DNA from: Trebonia sp963822615
Lineage (GTDB): Bacteria; Actinomycetota; Actinomycetes; Streptosporangiales; Streptosporangiaceae
DNA: 64,000 nt
Assembly (NCBI GenBank): GCA_963822615.1
Contig: CAWGIM010000010.1
Location: 248,001-312,000, forward strand
Reading direction: 5' to 3'
Made by a program: the position numbers and the translations under genes. Below are positions 55,854-64,000 of the stretch, piece by piece (position 1 is the first letter of the stretch; each line of letters starts with the position of its first letter). The notes under the pieces are model-generated. The model did not search any database and was not told the origin of the DNA. It was given only the letters and a program-made list of their open reading frames with translations.

Positions 55854-55873
55854 CAGCCGAACGGGGGCGGCTG
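55854..55873. terminator. Hairpin with degenerate shared terminator motif
   Basis: CAGCCG (55854-55859) and CGGCTG (55868-55873) enclose AACGGGGG, between convergent genes. It is a weaker variant of the 10434-type element. Confidence 0.6.
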
Positions 55874-55880
55874 CCTCTGA

Positions 55881-57065
55881 TCAGGCCGGCTGGGACCGCA
55901 GGAACTTGCCGAAGTGCGGCACCGTGAACGCGATCAGGCCCCGCTCCGAGCTGTAGATCAGGCCCTTCTTGATGAGGCCGTCCCTGGCCGGGGAGAGGCT
56001 CGACGGCTTGCGGGCCAGCTCGTCGGCGACGCTGGCGGTGGGCACTGGCTCGTCGCCGATGGCGGCCATCGCCCGCATGTACTCGCGCTCGGCCGGGGTG
56101 GCCCGCTCGTAGCGGGAGCCGAAGAACCCGACCGCTAGCTCCGCCTCGGCCTCAGGCGCCGAAACCGCGACGTCGGCCGCGGATATCGGGCTGGCGGCGG
56201 CGACATCCCAGGTCACCTTGCCGTAGGCCTGCACGAAGTAGGGGTAGCCGCCGCCGGCCTCGTACAGCGCGTCCAGCGCATCCTGCTTGAACAGCACGTC
56301 TTCGCGCTCGGCGGGCGCAATGAGGGCCTGGTCGGCCGCCTCACGGTCCAGCCGGTCGATCCGGGCGTAGCGGAACAACCGTTCGGAATAGCTCTTGCTG
56401 GCCGACAGCACCGAGGGCAGGTGCGGCAGGCCCGCCCCGACCACGATGAGCGGCCCGCCTACCTGCGACAGCTCGTGGCAGGCGGCGCACAGCGCGGACA
56501 CGTCGGGCGCGGGGATGTCCTGCATCTCGTCGACGAACAGGGCGATGCCGACCCCCAGGTCGGCCGCGACCGAGGCGGCGTCGGTGAACAGCTCGGTCAG
56601 GTCGACCTCAAGGTCGCCGGAGTCTGCCCGGCCGCGGGCGGCGGGCACGTCGATGCCGAACTGGGCGCTGACGGTGGAGCCCTTCGGTGCCGTCGGGTCG
56701 CGTAGCGCGAATGCCTTGAGCACGCCGAGGAAGTCGTCGATCCGGTCGGGGGCGCGGTGCCTGGGCGCGAGCTCGCGGACCGCCATGTGCAGGGCGCTCG
56801 CCACCGGGCGGCGGATCGACTGGTCCGGCCTGGCCTCCAGCTTGCCGGTGCCCCACAGGCGCTGCAGCGCCATCGACCGGAACGTGTTCAGCAGCACGGT
56901 CTTGCCGACGCCGCGCAGGCCGGTGAGCACCATGGACCGTTCGGGCCGGCTCCTGGCTACCCGCTCGAGGACGATCTCGAACTGGCTGATCTCCCGGTCG
57001 CGCCCGGCGAGTTCCGGCGGGCGCTGCCCGGCTCCGGGCGCATAGGGGTTGCGTATCGGGTCCAC
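55881..57065 (-). CDS. AAA ATPase (Orc1/Cdc6-like fold) with C-terminal winged helix
   Basis: A 394-residue ATPase. Walker A is GLRGVGKT near residue 52, Walker B is GIALFVDEMQD near 175, and sensor-1 region VVGAGLPHLP follows. The C-terminal part has a winged-helix look (PVPTASVADELARKPSSLSPARDGLIKKGLIYSSERGLIAFTV). This architecture is common in actinomycetes; no role is established, possibly DNA or signalling related. The GTG start lies 6 nt after TAGAGT and has no ribosome binding site. Confidence 0.85.
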   Translation of the reverse strand: MDPIRNPYAPGAGQRPPELAGRDREISQFEIVLERVARSRPERSMVLTGLRGVGKTVLLNTFRSMALQRLWGTGKLEARPDQSIRRPVASALHMAVRELAPRHRAPDRIDDFLGVLKAFALRDPTAPKGSTVSAQFGIDVPAARGRADSGDLEVDLTELFTDAASVAADLGVGIALFVDEMQDIPAPDVSALCAACHELSQVGGPLIVVGAGLPHLPSVLSASKSYSERLFRYARIDRLDREAADQALIAPAEREDVLFKQDALDALYEAGGGYPYFVQAYGKVTWDVAAASPISAADVAVSAPEAEAELAVGFFGSRYERATPAEREYMRAMAAIGDEPVPTASVADELARKPSSLSPARDGLIKKGLIYSSERGLIAFTVPHFGKFLRSQPA

Positions 57066-57154
57066 GATCGGACTCTATGACGCCCTCTAGCGGGAACCGT
57101 AGATTTCCGTAGATTGGGCTACCGGCGTGTCGCGTCGAGGAGCGGCCGCCGGAA

Positions 57155-57358
57155 TCAGTTGTTCCTGTTCAGGAAGCGCTTGTGCGCCTCGGCCAGCCTG
57201 AGGTAGGCGCGGGTGGCGATCTCGGCCCGGCGGGCAGCGTACTCGTGCGGCGCTACCTCGTACCGGGTGAGTTCAACCTGGACGGCGGCGAGCTCGGACT
57301 CGTACTCGTCCTCAATCGTCAGCGCGTCATCGATGTACTGGCTGTCTGCCTTGCTCAT
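57155..57358 (-). CDS. Hypothetical small helical protein
   Basis: A 67-residue acidic helical protein (MSKADSQYIDDALTIEDEYE, then LTRYEVAPHEYAARRAEIATRAYLRLAEAHKRFL). Composition is protein-like and lower in Ala/Gly/Pro than antisense frames. ATG 57358 is assumed; AAAGG upstream might instead serve an in-frame TTG. Function unknown. Confidence 0.6.
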   Translation of the reverse strand: MSKADSQYIDDALTIEDEYESELAAVQVELTRYEVAPHEYAARRAEIATRAYLRLAEAHKRFLNRNN

Positions 57359-57540
57359 GTTGACGGTCAACGCTGTGTGCCTTTCATCCTGCACCCCGGG
57401 ATGACAGTTTTCCGTATCACGGTCTGCCACCGGGCTAACCTGGGAGAACTCATAATTCACAGCAGAAACAAGCATGATCGTTAACCACACGCGGCAATCG
57501 CCGTAGTCATGCGTTATATGTGATCTGAATCACAGTACTG

Positions 57541-58671
57541 CTAGTCGGCAGCGCTGCCGGTTTTCCCGCCGACCGGGCAGTCGTCATCCCGGCCGGGAGC
57601 TGGCTCCCCGTTAATCCGGGCGAGGTACGCGTTGTAGGCCGCTAGCTGGTCCTCGTCTTCATCGACGGTCCCATGGGACCCGGCTGAGCCGGCGGGCGCG
57701 GCGGTTCCATTCGGCGCGACGGTTCTACCCGGTGCGACGGTTCTATTCGGTACAGCGGTTCCATTCGGTACACCGGTGCCGGCCGCGGCCATCCGGTCCG
57801 CCATGGACGACCGGCGGGCGGTCTCCAGCCAGCCCATGGCGGCCGCCGGACGGGTCTCCCTGGTCCACTGGAAGAACGTCACCATGATCATTACGAACAT
57901 GATGGCGGCGCCGCCGATCCACATCACCGCGCCGCCCTCGTGCAGGTCATTGACGGCGGACGGCCCCCACGAGCGCGGGTCCATGGGCACGAACGGGTCG
58001 GTCTGGTAGGAGCCGAGCACGACGCCGGTGAACGCGTCCACCGGCATGGCGATGAACAGCAGGAAGAGCCGCAGCGGGTACGACACCTTCCACCTGATCG
58101 GCTCCTTGCCGATCAGCGGCAGGAAGTACAGGTACCCGACCACCAGGTAGAGCACGTGCTCGGCCTGGTGCACCGCGTCGTGTTCAGTCACCAGGTTCAT
58201 GAAGTTGGTCAGGTGGGTGCCCACGATCGTCGCCGCGTACGCCACCACGCCCAGCACCGGCCAGGTCAGCCATTGCACCGGGCGCGACCTGACCAGCTTC
58301 TTCACCCCGCTGTGGAGCGGGTTCCGGCTCGCGTGCAGCAGCAGCGTCACCGGCTGGCCCACCACCAGCAGCGGCGGCGCGATCATGATCAGCATCAGGT
58401 GCTGGATCATGTGATCCCAGAACAGGGTGTCGTCGTAGGCGCCGATGCCGCTCTGCGTGGCGAGGTTGATGACCAGCAGGCCGAGCAGGAACGGGATAGT
58501 GCGGCGCAGCGGCCACGGCCGCCGGGGGTGGCGGCGCCTCACCCGGAGCGCGCCGTACAGGTAGGCCGCCGCCAGCACCGCGGTGAACGCGGTTACCACC
58601 GGCGCGAACTGCCAGTTGGTGGCGGCCTCGGTCCAGCCGAACGGCGGCAGCGCGGCGTCGTCTGCTCCCAT
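57541..58671 (-). CDS. ctaG: Cytochrome c oxidase assembly protein CtaG (caa3 type)
   Basis: A 376-residue membrane protein with seven or more helices of the CtaG_caa3 family. Signatures are FLLGLLVINLATQSGIGAYDDTLFWDHMIQHLMLIMIAPPLLVVGQPV and LLFIAMPVDAFTGVVL; the conserved His/Asp pairs of the copper-delivery region are visible (DHMIQH, HQAEH). The C-terminal 90 residues are disordered with short NGTAVPNRTVAP repeats. ATG 58671 follows TAGGCT by exactly 8 nt, so the mRNA is probably leaderless. Assists copper insertion into cytochrome oxidase. Confidence 0.9.
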   Translation of the reverse strand: MGADDAALPPFGWTEAATNWQFAPVVTAFTAVLAAAYLYGALRVRRRHPRRPWPLRRTIPFLLGLLVINLATQSGIGAYDDTLFWDHMIQHLMLIMIAPPLLVVGQPVTLLLHASRNPLHSGVKKLVRSRPVQWLTWPVLGVVAYAATIVGTHLTNFMNLVTEHDAVHQAEHVLYLVVGYLYFLPLIGKEPIRWKVSYPLRLFLLFIAMPVDAFTGVVLGSYQTDPFVPMDPRSWGPSAVNDLHEGGAVMWIGGAAIMFVMIMVTFFQWTRETRPAAAMGWLETARRSSMADRMAAAGTGVPNGTAVPNRTVAPGRTVAPNGTAAPAGSAGSHGTVDEDEDQLAAYNAYLARINGEPAPGRDDDCPVGGKTGSAAD

Positions 58672-58679
58672 AGGGATAG

Positions 58680-58685
58680 AGCCTA
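58680..58685 (-). promoter_or_regulatory. Putative -10 box of a leaderless ctaG promoter
   Basis: TAGGCT on the minus strand lies exactly 8 nt before the ATG at 58671; no ribosome binding site. Confidence 0.5.
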
Positions 58686-58732
58686 CCTCTGCCCTACACA
58701 CTGTCGTAGTCGGCTGCCGGGGAGGGCGCCGG

Positions 58733-58933
58733 TCAGCTCGATGAGGGCGACGGCCAGTTGCAGGTGATCTGCGGGTTAACGCCCAGGTAGTTGAGCGGCC
58801 CGGTGACCATGGTGGCCGCGATCGTCGCGCCGGCGCTGCAGGTAGACGGCATGTTGCTGAAGTAGCCCCGCTGGCCCGCGGCGGCAGCGCCGATGATCAG
58901 CCAGACGAAGAGGATCAGCGTCTTTCTCGACAT
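58733..58933 (-). CDS. Small exported or membrane-anchored protein
   Basis: A 66-residue protein with one N-terminal helix (KTLILFVWLIIGAAAAGQRGYF) and a short Ser/Thr-rich outer part with two Cys (STCSAGATIAATM and QITCNWPSPSSS). A GGAGGGC ribosome binding site precedes the ATG. Function unknown; similar tiny membrane proteins occur near ctaG in actinomycetes. Confidence 0.75.
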   Translation of the reverse strand: MSRKTLILFVWLIIGAAAAGQRGYFSNMPSTCSAGATIAATMVTGPLNYLGVNPQITCNWPSPSSS

Positions 58934-59045
58934 GCCCTCCGCCCCCAGCCGGGATCGTCCACGCGGTACCTAGCCTGGATAATAACGCGCCGAGGCTGAC
59001 ATCTGGCGACATTGCCCGACCGCCACGCCGAACAGCGGATGAGGC

Positions 59046-59918
59046 TCAGCCGGCCCGCTCGCCGTCGGCCGCCGCGAGCCGGGCGTTCGAGGCGGCAACC
59101 TGCTCGGGGTCGATCTCGAAGCCCACGTACGAGCAGCCTAGCGAGAGCGCCGCCAGCCCGGAGCTGCCGCTGCCGGAGAAGGGGTCGAGTACGAGCACGT
59201 CGGCCCCGGTGCGGCCGAGGGCGGCGACGCAGCGCCGCGGCAGCTCGAGCGGGAAGCGGGAGTAGTGCGCGGGGCCGGCCATCCGCTCGTTGGAGAACTC
59301 CCACACGCTCTTCACCGGCGGGCTGGTGCGAAAGGCGTGCTTCTCCGACCGGGCGAACAGGTAGACCGTCTCATGCGCCCGGTGCGGCCGGCGGCAGCGC
59401 CCCTCGGGCATCGGGTTCTTCTTGCGCCAGATCACCTCCCCGCGCAGCAGCCAGCCGTCGTCGCACATGCCGATGACCAGCCGGTACGGCAGCGCGAGTA
59501 GGTTGCCGTAGGCGAGCCAGGGAGCATCAGGGCGCAGGTACGCCTTCCGCCTGGCCCGCGGCTTGACGTAGGCCGAGTTGTTCTCGTCGAGGCCCGCCCG
59601 GTCAGGCCCCAGCGAGCTGTAGTCGCGGTCATCGGGCCGCCAGTTCACCGGCGTGTTGTAGGCGTCGCCGATGTTGACCCAGACGATGCCGTCAGGCTTC
59701 ACCTTCGGCAGCAGCAGCCGGAAGATCTCCACCAGCCGCCGTACGTAGTCCCGCGGGTCTTCCTCCACCCCCATGCCGGCTGACAGGCGCTGCCCCCAGT
59801 AGGGCGGCGAGGTGACGAGCACGTCGATGCTCTCGTCGGGCAGCGCCGCGGCCAGCTCCGCGCAGTCGCCTCGCGTGACCCGGTTCAACTGGTACGGGCC
59901 AACCTGCCGCTGGCTCAT
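59046..59918 (-). CDS. Site-specific DNA methyltransferase (N4-cytosine/N6-adenine, beta class order)
   Basis: A 290-residue methyltransferase. Catalytic motif IV is DVLVTSPPYWGQRL near residue 40, with SPPY favouring N4-cytosine. Motif I is VLVLDPFSGSGSSGLAAL near residue 250 and motif II LGCSYVGFEIDP follows. Motif IV before motif I defines the beta-type order. ATG 59918 is chosen because GGGCGGG lies just upstream. No restriction endonuclease or specificity subunit is adjacent, so it looks like an orphan methyltransferase. Recognition site unknown. Confidence 0.88.
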   Translation of the reverse strand: MSQRQVGPYQLNRVTRGDCAELAAALPDESIDVLVTSPPYWGQRLSAGMGVEEDPRDYVRRLVEIFRLLLPKVKPDGIVWVNIGDAYNTPVNWRPDDRDYSSLGPDRAGLDENNSAYVKPRARRKAYLRPDAPWLAYGNLLALPYRLVIGMCDDGWLLRGEVIWRKKNPMPEGRCRRPHRAHETVYLFARSEKHAFRTSPPVKSVWEFSNERMAGPAHYSRFPLELPRRCVAALGRTGADVLVLDPFSGSGSSGLAALSLGCSYVGFEIDPEQVAASNARLAAADGERAG

Positions 59919-59929
59919 CCCGCCCACCC

Positions 59930-60970
59930 CTAGAAGCTGGCCAGCCGGCCAAGCGACTGCGCGACCGGTTCCTCCCGCGCACCGCGCCAGCCGGCGCCGG
60001 CCCACAGGTGGACGCGGTGCGGGTCGCCCGCCGCGGCGGCAGCGCGGCGCAGCCCGATGGTGAGGTGGTGGACGGCCGGGTAGCCGAGCGGCGCCTCGGG
60101 GCCGTGGGCATCCGTCCAGCGGTTGGCGAGGCCGCGGGCCGGGCGGCCGGTGAAGGACCGGGTGACGACACTGCGGTCGAAGGCGGGGTCGGCCAGGGCG
60201 GCCCGGTGGGTGGCGGAGGCGCCGCTTTCCGTGGTGCGCAGCAGTACCGTGCCGACCGCGACGGCGCCCGCCCCGGCCGCCAGCACCCGGTTGACGTCGC
60301 CGCCGTCCGCGATGCCGCCAGCGGCGATCACCGGCAGGCTGCTCGCCGCGCGCACGCCGCGTACCAGTTCGGCCAGGTCGACCGGCTCGGGCGGCCGTTC
60401 CGGGGTCAGCGTGCCGGAGTGGCCGCCGGCTGCCGTGCCCTGGACGACTAGCAGGTCAGCGCCTGCCTCGGCCGCCTGCCGGGCCTCAGCGGGCGAGGTG
60501 ACGGTCATCCCGACCGGAATGCCCGCCTGCTGAAAGGCGCGGACAGCGGCGGCCGGGGGGATGCCGAAGGTGGTGGTTACCAGGGCCGGGCGGGCAGCGA
60601 GCACCACGTCGACCTTGGCCGCCCACCAGTCGTCGTCCTCGGTCAGCGGCACCGCCTCCAGGTCGATCCCGTACGGCTCGGCCTCGGCCGCCAGTGCCCG
60701 GGCGTAGTGGCGGTAGTCGGCGGCCGAGACCGGCACCGGGTTGGGCGCGAACAGGTTGACGCCGCAGGCTGCCCCCTCCGCCGCGACCTCAGCTAGTTGC
60801 GCCGCGAGCTGGTCGGCTGGCTTGTAGCCGCCTGCCAGGAACCCGAGGCTGCCCGCCTGCCACGCCGCGGTGACCAGCTGCGGCGTGCTCGGCCCGCCGG
60901 ACATCGGCGCGGCCAGCACCGGCAGCCGGACACCAAGCTCACGCAGCACGGGGATGTCAGGGTAGGCCAT
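59930..60970 (-). CDS. Nitronate monooxygenase (2-nitropropane dioxygenase family)
   Basis: An FMN-dependent TIM-barrel enzyme of 346 residues. FMN motifs are LAAPMSGGPSTPQLV, GVNLFAPNP, GADLLVVQGTAAGGHSGT and LPVIAAGGIADGGDVNRVLAAGAGAVAVGTVLL. Oxidises nitronates and detoxifies propionate-3-nitronate. The ATG lies exactly 8 nt after TAGCCT, so it may be leaderless. The methyltransferase gene begins 11 bp downstream of the stop and is probably co-transcribed. Confidence 0.9.
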   Translation of the reverse strand: MAYPDIPVLRELGVRLPVLAAPMSGGPSTPQLVTAAWQAGSLGFLAGGYKPADQLAAQLAEVAAEGAACGVNLFAPNPVPVSAADYRHYARALAAEAEPYGIDLEAVPLTEDDDWWAAKVDVVLAARPALVTTTFGIPPAAAVRAFQQAGIPVGMTVTSPAEARQAAEAGADLLVVQGTAAGGHSGTLTPERPPEPVDLAELVRGVRAASSLPVIAAGGIADGGDVNRVLAAGAGAVAVGTVLLRTTESGASATHRAALADPAFDRSVVTRSFTGRPARGLANRWTDAHGPEAPLGYPAVHHLTIGLRRAAAAAGDPHRVHLWAGAGWRGAREEPVAQSLGRLASF

Positions 60971-60978
60971 ATGTCGGC

Positions 60979-60984
60979 AGGCTA
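60979..60984 (-). promoter_or_regulatory. Putative -10 box of a leaderless nitronate monooxygenase promoter
   Basis: TAGCCT on the minus strand ends 8 nt before the ATG at 60970. Confidence 0.4.
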
Positions 60985-61140
60985 CAGCGCCTGGGCCGGC
61001 TGGCCTGCCTGGCCGGGAACATCAGGCGGGCCGAAATCCGCTACGACGGCGGCCGGGCCGGCCGGAATGTCAGACCCGATCGATAACCTGTTCTCATGTA
61101 GGAGTTCTTGTTCATGATCGTTCGGGAGGAGGGACGGCTG

Positions 61141-62871
61141 ATGAGCGAGCCCGATCAGTCGTGCCCAGATCCTGAGTGGGCTGAGTACGAGGCATGGCTA
61201 GATCGTGAGATCGCCGCTGGTCGTGACCGTGAGCCCGAGGTCTGGGCATCAGACGCCGAGCCCGAGGTCTGGGCATCACCCGCCGGGCCCGAGGTCTGGG
61301 CATCACCCGCCGGGCCTGAGGTCTGGGCATCACACGCCGCGGGCTCCGGCGGCCACCCCTTCGCCGAGGGCGGCCCGGCTGATGTGTTGCCGCCGGGTCT
61401 GCTGCTGGCCGAGCTGACCGAGCAGGCGGTCACTGACCTGGGCGCCCTGGCCGACGACGAGCTGGCCGGCGTCATCCGGGCCGCTCGCCGGCAGGGCGCC
61501 CGAGTCCAGTACACGGAGGTGCTGGCGGTCGCGGAGTACGGCCGCCGCCGGCAGGGTGCGTTCGAGGACGCGGCACGGCGCGGTATCCCGGTGGGGTGCC
61601 GCCCAGGCGGGTTTCCTGGCGAGGAGCTGGCCATCGAAATGGTCGTCACCCGCGCCGAGGCCGGGCACCGGATCGACGACGCGATCGACCTCACCGCGCG
61701 CCTGCCGCGCACCCTGGCCGGGATGGCCGCGGGCGAGATCGACGAAGTGCGCGCGGGCTGGATCGCGTTCTACACCCGCAGCCTCAGCCCCGAGGACACG
61801 GCGCGCGCGGATGAGATCCTGGCCGCCGCTGCCCCGGACCTGCGGGTCGAGCAGCTGGCGCGCAAGGCCGCCGCCCTCGAGATGAAGCTCAACCCCGAGG
61901 CCGTCGCCGCCCGCAAGCAGCGGGCCCGGCGCGACGAGCAGCGGGTGGAGGCCCGCCGCGAGGCGTCGGGCAACGCCAGCCTGTCTGGCCGGGAGATGGC
62001 TACCGCCGACGCGCTCGCGTCCAAGGCCCACATCGACACGGTGGCGGCCAAGCTGCGCGAGTCCGGGCTGGTCGACGGCACCCTTGATCAGCTCCGCGCC
62101 CGCGCCTTCGCCGATCTCACCCAGGGCCGCGACCCGCTCGACCGGATTCAGCCAGCGCCCGCTCAGCCAGCGCCCGCTGAGCTAGCCGGAACCGCCAGCA
62201 CGGCCCGGCCGGCCGGCGGGCTGCCCGGCCCGGCACCGCTCCCGGCCCTGATCAACCTCCTGGTCCCGGCGGGCACGCTGCTCGGCTGGTCCGGAGCCCC
62301 CGCCGAGGCCGGCGCCTGGGGCCTGCTCGATCGCGACGAGACCCGCGACGTTGTCACCGCCGCCGCCCGCCACCCGCGCACCCGCTGGTGCGTCACCGTG
62401 GTCGCCCCCGACGGCACTGCTCTCGCCCACGGCTGTGCCCGCGGCCCCCGGCCGCGACTGCTGCAGGCGCTGGAACCACAGCCACCCCCCGGGCAGCGCT
62501 CCCAGCTAACCGAGCTGCTGCGGCGCCTCAACGTCACCGTTACCCGGGTCGCCAGGGATACCTGCGATCACGCCCACGCAGAGACCCGCTACGCGCCCAG
62601 CCGCGCGCTTCGTCACCTTGTTCGCGCCCGTACCGCCCACTGCGACGCCCCGGGCTGCGACGCCCCCGCGGTCAATGCCGACCTCGACCACACCGCCCCG
62701 TGGCCCGACGGCCCGACGGACGAGTGCAACCTCGCGCCACGGTGCCGAACCCATCACCGAGCCAAGCAGGCGCCTGACTGGCAGGTAGCACAGCTGGCGC
62801 CGGGCGTGACCCGCTGGACCCTGCCCTCCGGCCGCCGCCACGTGACCAGGCCGACCCGCTATCTCTTGTAA
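61141..62871 (+). CDS. DUF222 and HNH endonuclease domain protein (13E12-like)
   Basis: A 576-residue protein of the actinobacterial 13E12/REP family. The N-terminal part has a four-copy nine-residue repeat (EVWASPAGP type). The DUF222 domain starts near residue 95 (LAELTEQAVTDLGALADDELAGVIRAARRQ). The C-terminal HNH motif is seen as CDAPGCDAPAVNADLDHTAPWPDG and CRTHHRAKQ. Such genes are multicopy and often beside tRNAs, suggesting mobility. ATG 61141 is supported by GGGAGGAGGG 7 nt upstream. Next to tRNA-Ser(TGA). Confidence 0.88.
   Translation: MSEPDQSCPDPEWAEYEAWLDREIAAGRDREPEVWASDAEPEVWASPAGPEVWASPAGPEVWASHAAGSGGHPFAEGGPADVLPPGLLLAELTEQAVTDLGALADDELAGVIRAARRQGARVQYTEVLAVAEYGRRRQGAFEDAARRGIPVGCRPGGFPGEELAIEMVVTRAEAGHRIDDAIDLTARLPRTLAGMAAGEIDEVRAGWIAFYTRSLSPEDTARADEILAAAAPDLRVEQLARKAAALEMKLNPEAVAARKQRARRDEQRVEARREASGNASLSGREMATADALASKAHIDTVAAKLRESGLVDGTLDQLRARAFADLTQGRDPLDRIQPAPAQPAPAELAGTASTARPAGGLPGPAPLPALINLLVPAGTLLGWSGAPAEAGAWGLLDRDETRDVVTAAARHPRTRWCVTVVAPDGTALAHGCARGPRPRLLQALEPQPPPGQRSQLTELLRRLNVTVTRVARDTCDHAHAETRYAPSRALRHLVRARTAHCDAPGCDAPAVNADLDHTAPWPDGPTDECNLAPRCRTHHRAKQAPDWQVAQLAPGVTRWTLPSGRRHVTRPTRYLL
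61234..61341 (+). repeat. Four tandem 27-nt repeats in the DUF222-HNH gene
   Basis: Units begin CCCGAGGTCTGGGCATCA and encode PEVWAS plus three variable residues. The second and third copies are identical. Units are in frame, so copy number can change without a frameshift. Confidence 0.9.
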
Positions 62872-62897
62872 CACGGTCAACTGACCCACTGAAGATG

Positions 62898-62986
62898 CGG
62901 AGGGCGTGGGATTCGAACCCACGAAGACTGTCACCAGTCTTAGCGGTTTTCAAGACCGCCGCCATCGGCCACTAGGCGAGCCCTCC
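62898..62986 (-). tRNA. tRNA-Ser (anticodon TGA)
   Basis: 89-nt class II tRNA on the minus strand. Acceptor GGAGGGC pairs with GCCCTCC, anticodon loop CTTGAAA, long variable arm, T-loop GGTTCGAATCC. Discriminator G, no encoded CCA. Confidence 0.95.
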
Positions 62987-63000
62987 TGTGTGCCACAACC

Positions 63001-64000
63001 TTACGCGAGCGGCACGCCCGGCGCCGCATCGGAGACCGGCTGGCCCGGGCGGGTGAAGCCGTCGGCGACGAGGGCGGCCAGGGTGAGGTACGCCTCGGCC
63101 GTGTTGGTGTCCAGGTAGTCGAGTTCGAACTCGGCCCCTTCCTCTAGGTGAGTGTCGTAGGGGACGCGCACCACGGCCCGGCAGCGGGCGGCGAAGTGCT
63201 GCTCCAGGCGGTCCAGGTCGACCCCGGACCGGCTGCGGGGGCGGACCGCGGACAGCACCACCACCGCGCCGCGGACCAGGTCACCGTAGGAATGCGCGTC
63301 GAGCCAGTCGAGGGTGGCACTGGCGCTGCGCGCGCCGTCCACCGACGGGGAGCTGACCAGCACGATCTGGTCGGCTAGCTCGAGGATGCCGGCCATCGCG
63401 GAGTGCAGCAGGCCGGTACCGCAGTCGGTGATGCAGACCGAGTAATAGTGCTCGAGGACGCTGGCCACCGCGCGGTAGTCGTCAGCGCTGAACGCGACCG
63501 AGACCCCGGGGTCCCGGTCCGATGCGAGGATCTCGAGCCTGCTCGGCGCCTGCGAGGTGAAGGCGCGCACGTCCGCGTACCGGGCTACCAGCGCGCGCTC
63601 GTTCAGCAGGTCACGGATGGTGGCCCGGGTCTGCAGGTGCACCTTGTCGGACAGGGTGCCACGGTCCGGGTTGCCGTCCACCGCGATGACCCGGTCGCCG
63701 CGCAACGACGCCAGCGTCGCGCCGAGGCCCACGGCGGCGGTGGTCTTGCCGACGCCGCCCTTGAGGCTGAGCACCGCCACCCGGTGATGGCCGCCCGCGA
63801 CCGGGGTCCTGATCCGGCTGACCAGGTCGCGGCGGCGGACGCTGGCCGAGGACTCGCCCACGCGCACCAGGCCGCCGGTGGCGCGGTACACCGCCCGCCG
63901 CCAGCCGCCGTCCGGCGTCGCCCGCTTGCCCGGTAGCAGCAGGTCGGAGGTGAGCGACTCCGAGGTCGGCGGCCGGTAGGCCAGCTCGTCCGGCTCCGCT
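63001..64000 (-). CDS. ParA/MinD-family ATPase, N-terminus beyond window
   Basis: Deviant Walker A VLSLKGGVGKTTAAVGL and VDGNPDRGTL identify a MinD/ParA ATPase; the later ITDCGTGLLHSAM and LADQIVLVSSPS are the switch regions. The frame stays open to the right edge (about 37 further residues such as LLLPGKRATPDGGWRRAVY), so the N-terminal part is missing. The architecture, with an N-terminal extension before the ATPase, resembles the EspI-like MinD proteins linked to type VII secretion, but no secretion gene is visible here. Ends 14 bp from tRNA-Ser(TGA). Confidence 0.85.
   Translation of the reverse strand, partial: AEPDELAYRPPTSESLTSDLLLPGKRATPDGGWRRAVYRATGGLVRVGESSASVRRRDLVSRIRTPVAGGHHRVAVLSLKGGVGKTTAAVGLGATLASLRGDRVIAVDGNPDRGTLSDKVHLQTRATIRDLLNERALVARYADVRAFTSQAPSRLEILASDRDPGVSVAFSADDYRAVASVLEHYYSVCITDCGTGLLHSAMAGILELADQIVLVSSPSVDGARSASATLDWLDAHSYGDLVRGAVVVLSAVRPRSRSGVDLDRLEQHFAARCRAVVRVPYDTHLEEGAEFELDYLDTNTAEAYLTLAALVADGFTRPGQPVSDAAPGVPLA

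Noticed and set aside
61234..61341. CRISPR array
   Set aside because: Repeats are contiguous without spacers and in frame in a coding gene.
62898..62986. Selenocysteine tRNA
   Set aside because: The 89-nt class II tRNA reads UCA with an anticodon loop CTTGAAA; it has a normal serine acceptor of 7 bp, not the longer Sec form.

Overview
This window is chromosomal DNA from a very GC-rich actinobacterium. The signs are DUF3073 beside purF, an HspR-controlled dnaK operon with HAIR operators, a Scr1/DUF397 gene pair, an actinobacterial tadA locus, a NYN-domain protein, and many SD-less starts sitting 6-8 nt after a TANNNT -10 box. Streptosporangiales or Streptomyces relatives fit best, but genus cannot be fixed from sequence alone. 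Most of the window is core genome with small accessory islands.

Layout. 0-6 kb: DUF3073, then leftward purine genes purS, an RsbW-like ATPase, purQ, purL, an SCP-like gene and purF. 6-10.5 kb: rightward 2-oxoacid dehydrogenase E1alpha, E1beta and a frameshifted E2, then a rhomboid protease. 10.5-17.3 kb: acyl-CoA dehydrogenase, a CbiX-like protein, a secreted protein, release factor 3, a helix-hairpin-helix protein and an unknown protein. 17.5-20.9 kb is an accessory island: tRNA-Gly, two DUF397 genes, a Scr1-type regulator broken by two indels, and two genes that look like a conjugative-element remnant. 20.8-30.3 kb: an Fe-S oxidoreductase, divergent from dnaK-grpE-dnaJ-hspR-clpB. 30-36 kb: TPR, NYN, pyrE, DedA, fructose-bisphosphate aldolase, DUF3151. 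36-44 kb: purA, purD, ltrA, purB, murA, hisC and a lipoprotein with a frameshifted signal peptide. 44-50 kb: a membrane protein, tRNA-Ser(CGA), tadA and its partner, a PH-domain protein, a ROK kinase, tRNA-Ser(GCT). 50-57.4 kb: a Pro-rich membrane protein, acyl-CoA synthetase, an ECF sigma factor divergent from a two-gene redox/envelope-like cassette, and an AAA ATPase. 57.5-64 kb: CtaG, a small secreted protein, a DNA methyltransferase, nitronate monooxygenase, a DUF222-HNH protein, tRNA-Ser(TGA), and a ParA/MinD ATPase running off the right edge.

The purine pathway is spread over two blocks: purF, purL, purQ and purS on the left, and purA, purD and purB in the middle, near pyrE. The chaperone operon carries its own repressor, HspR, with operators on both sides of the promoter. 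tadA, its partner and three serine tRNAs cluster on the right side.

Three features recur at window scale. First, a shared stem motif (CCGAACGGGTGCGGCT and variants) appears in several intergenic terminator hairpins and once inside a remnant gene. Second, at least eleven genes have a TANNNT box 6-8 nt before the start and most lack a ribosome binding site, which suggests leaderless mRNAs. Third, three genes carry single- or two-base indels in repetitive or GC-rich stretches; these may be real decay, slippage sites or assembly errors.
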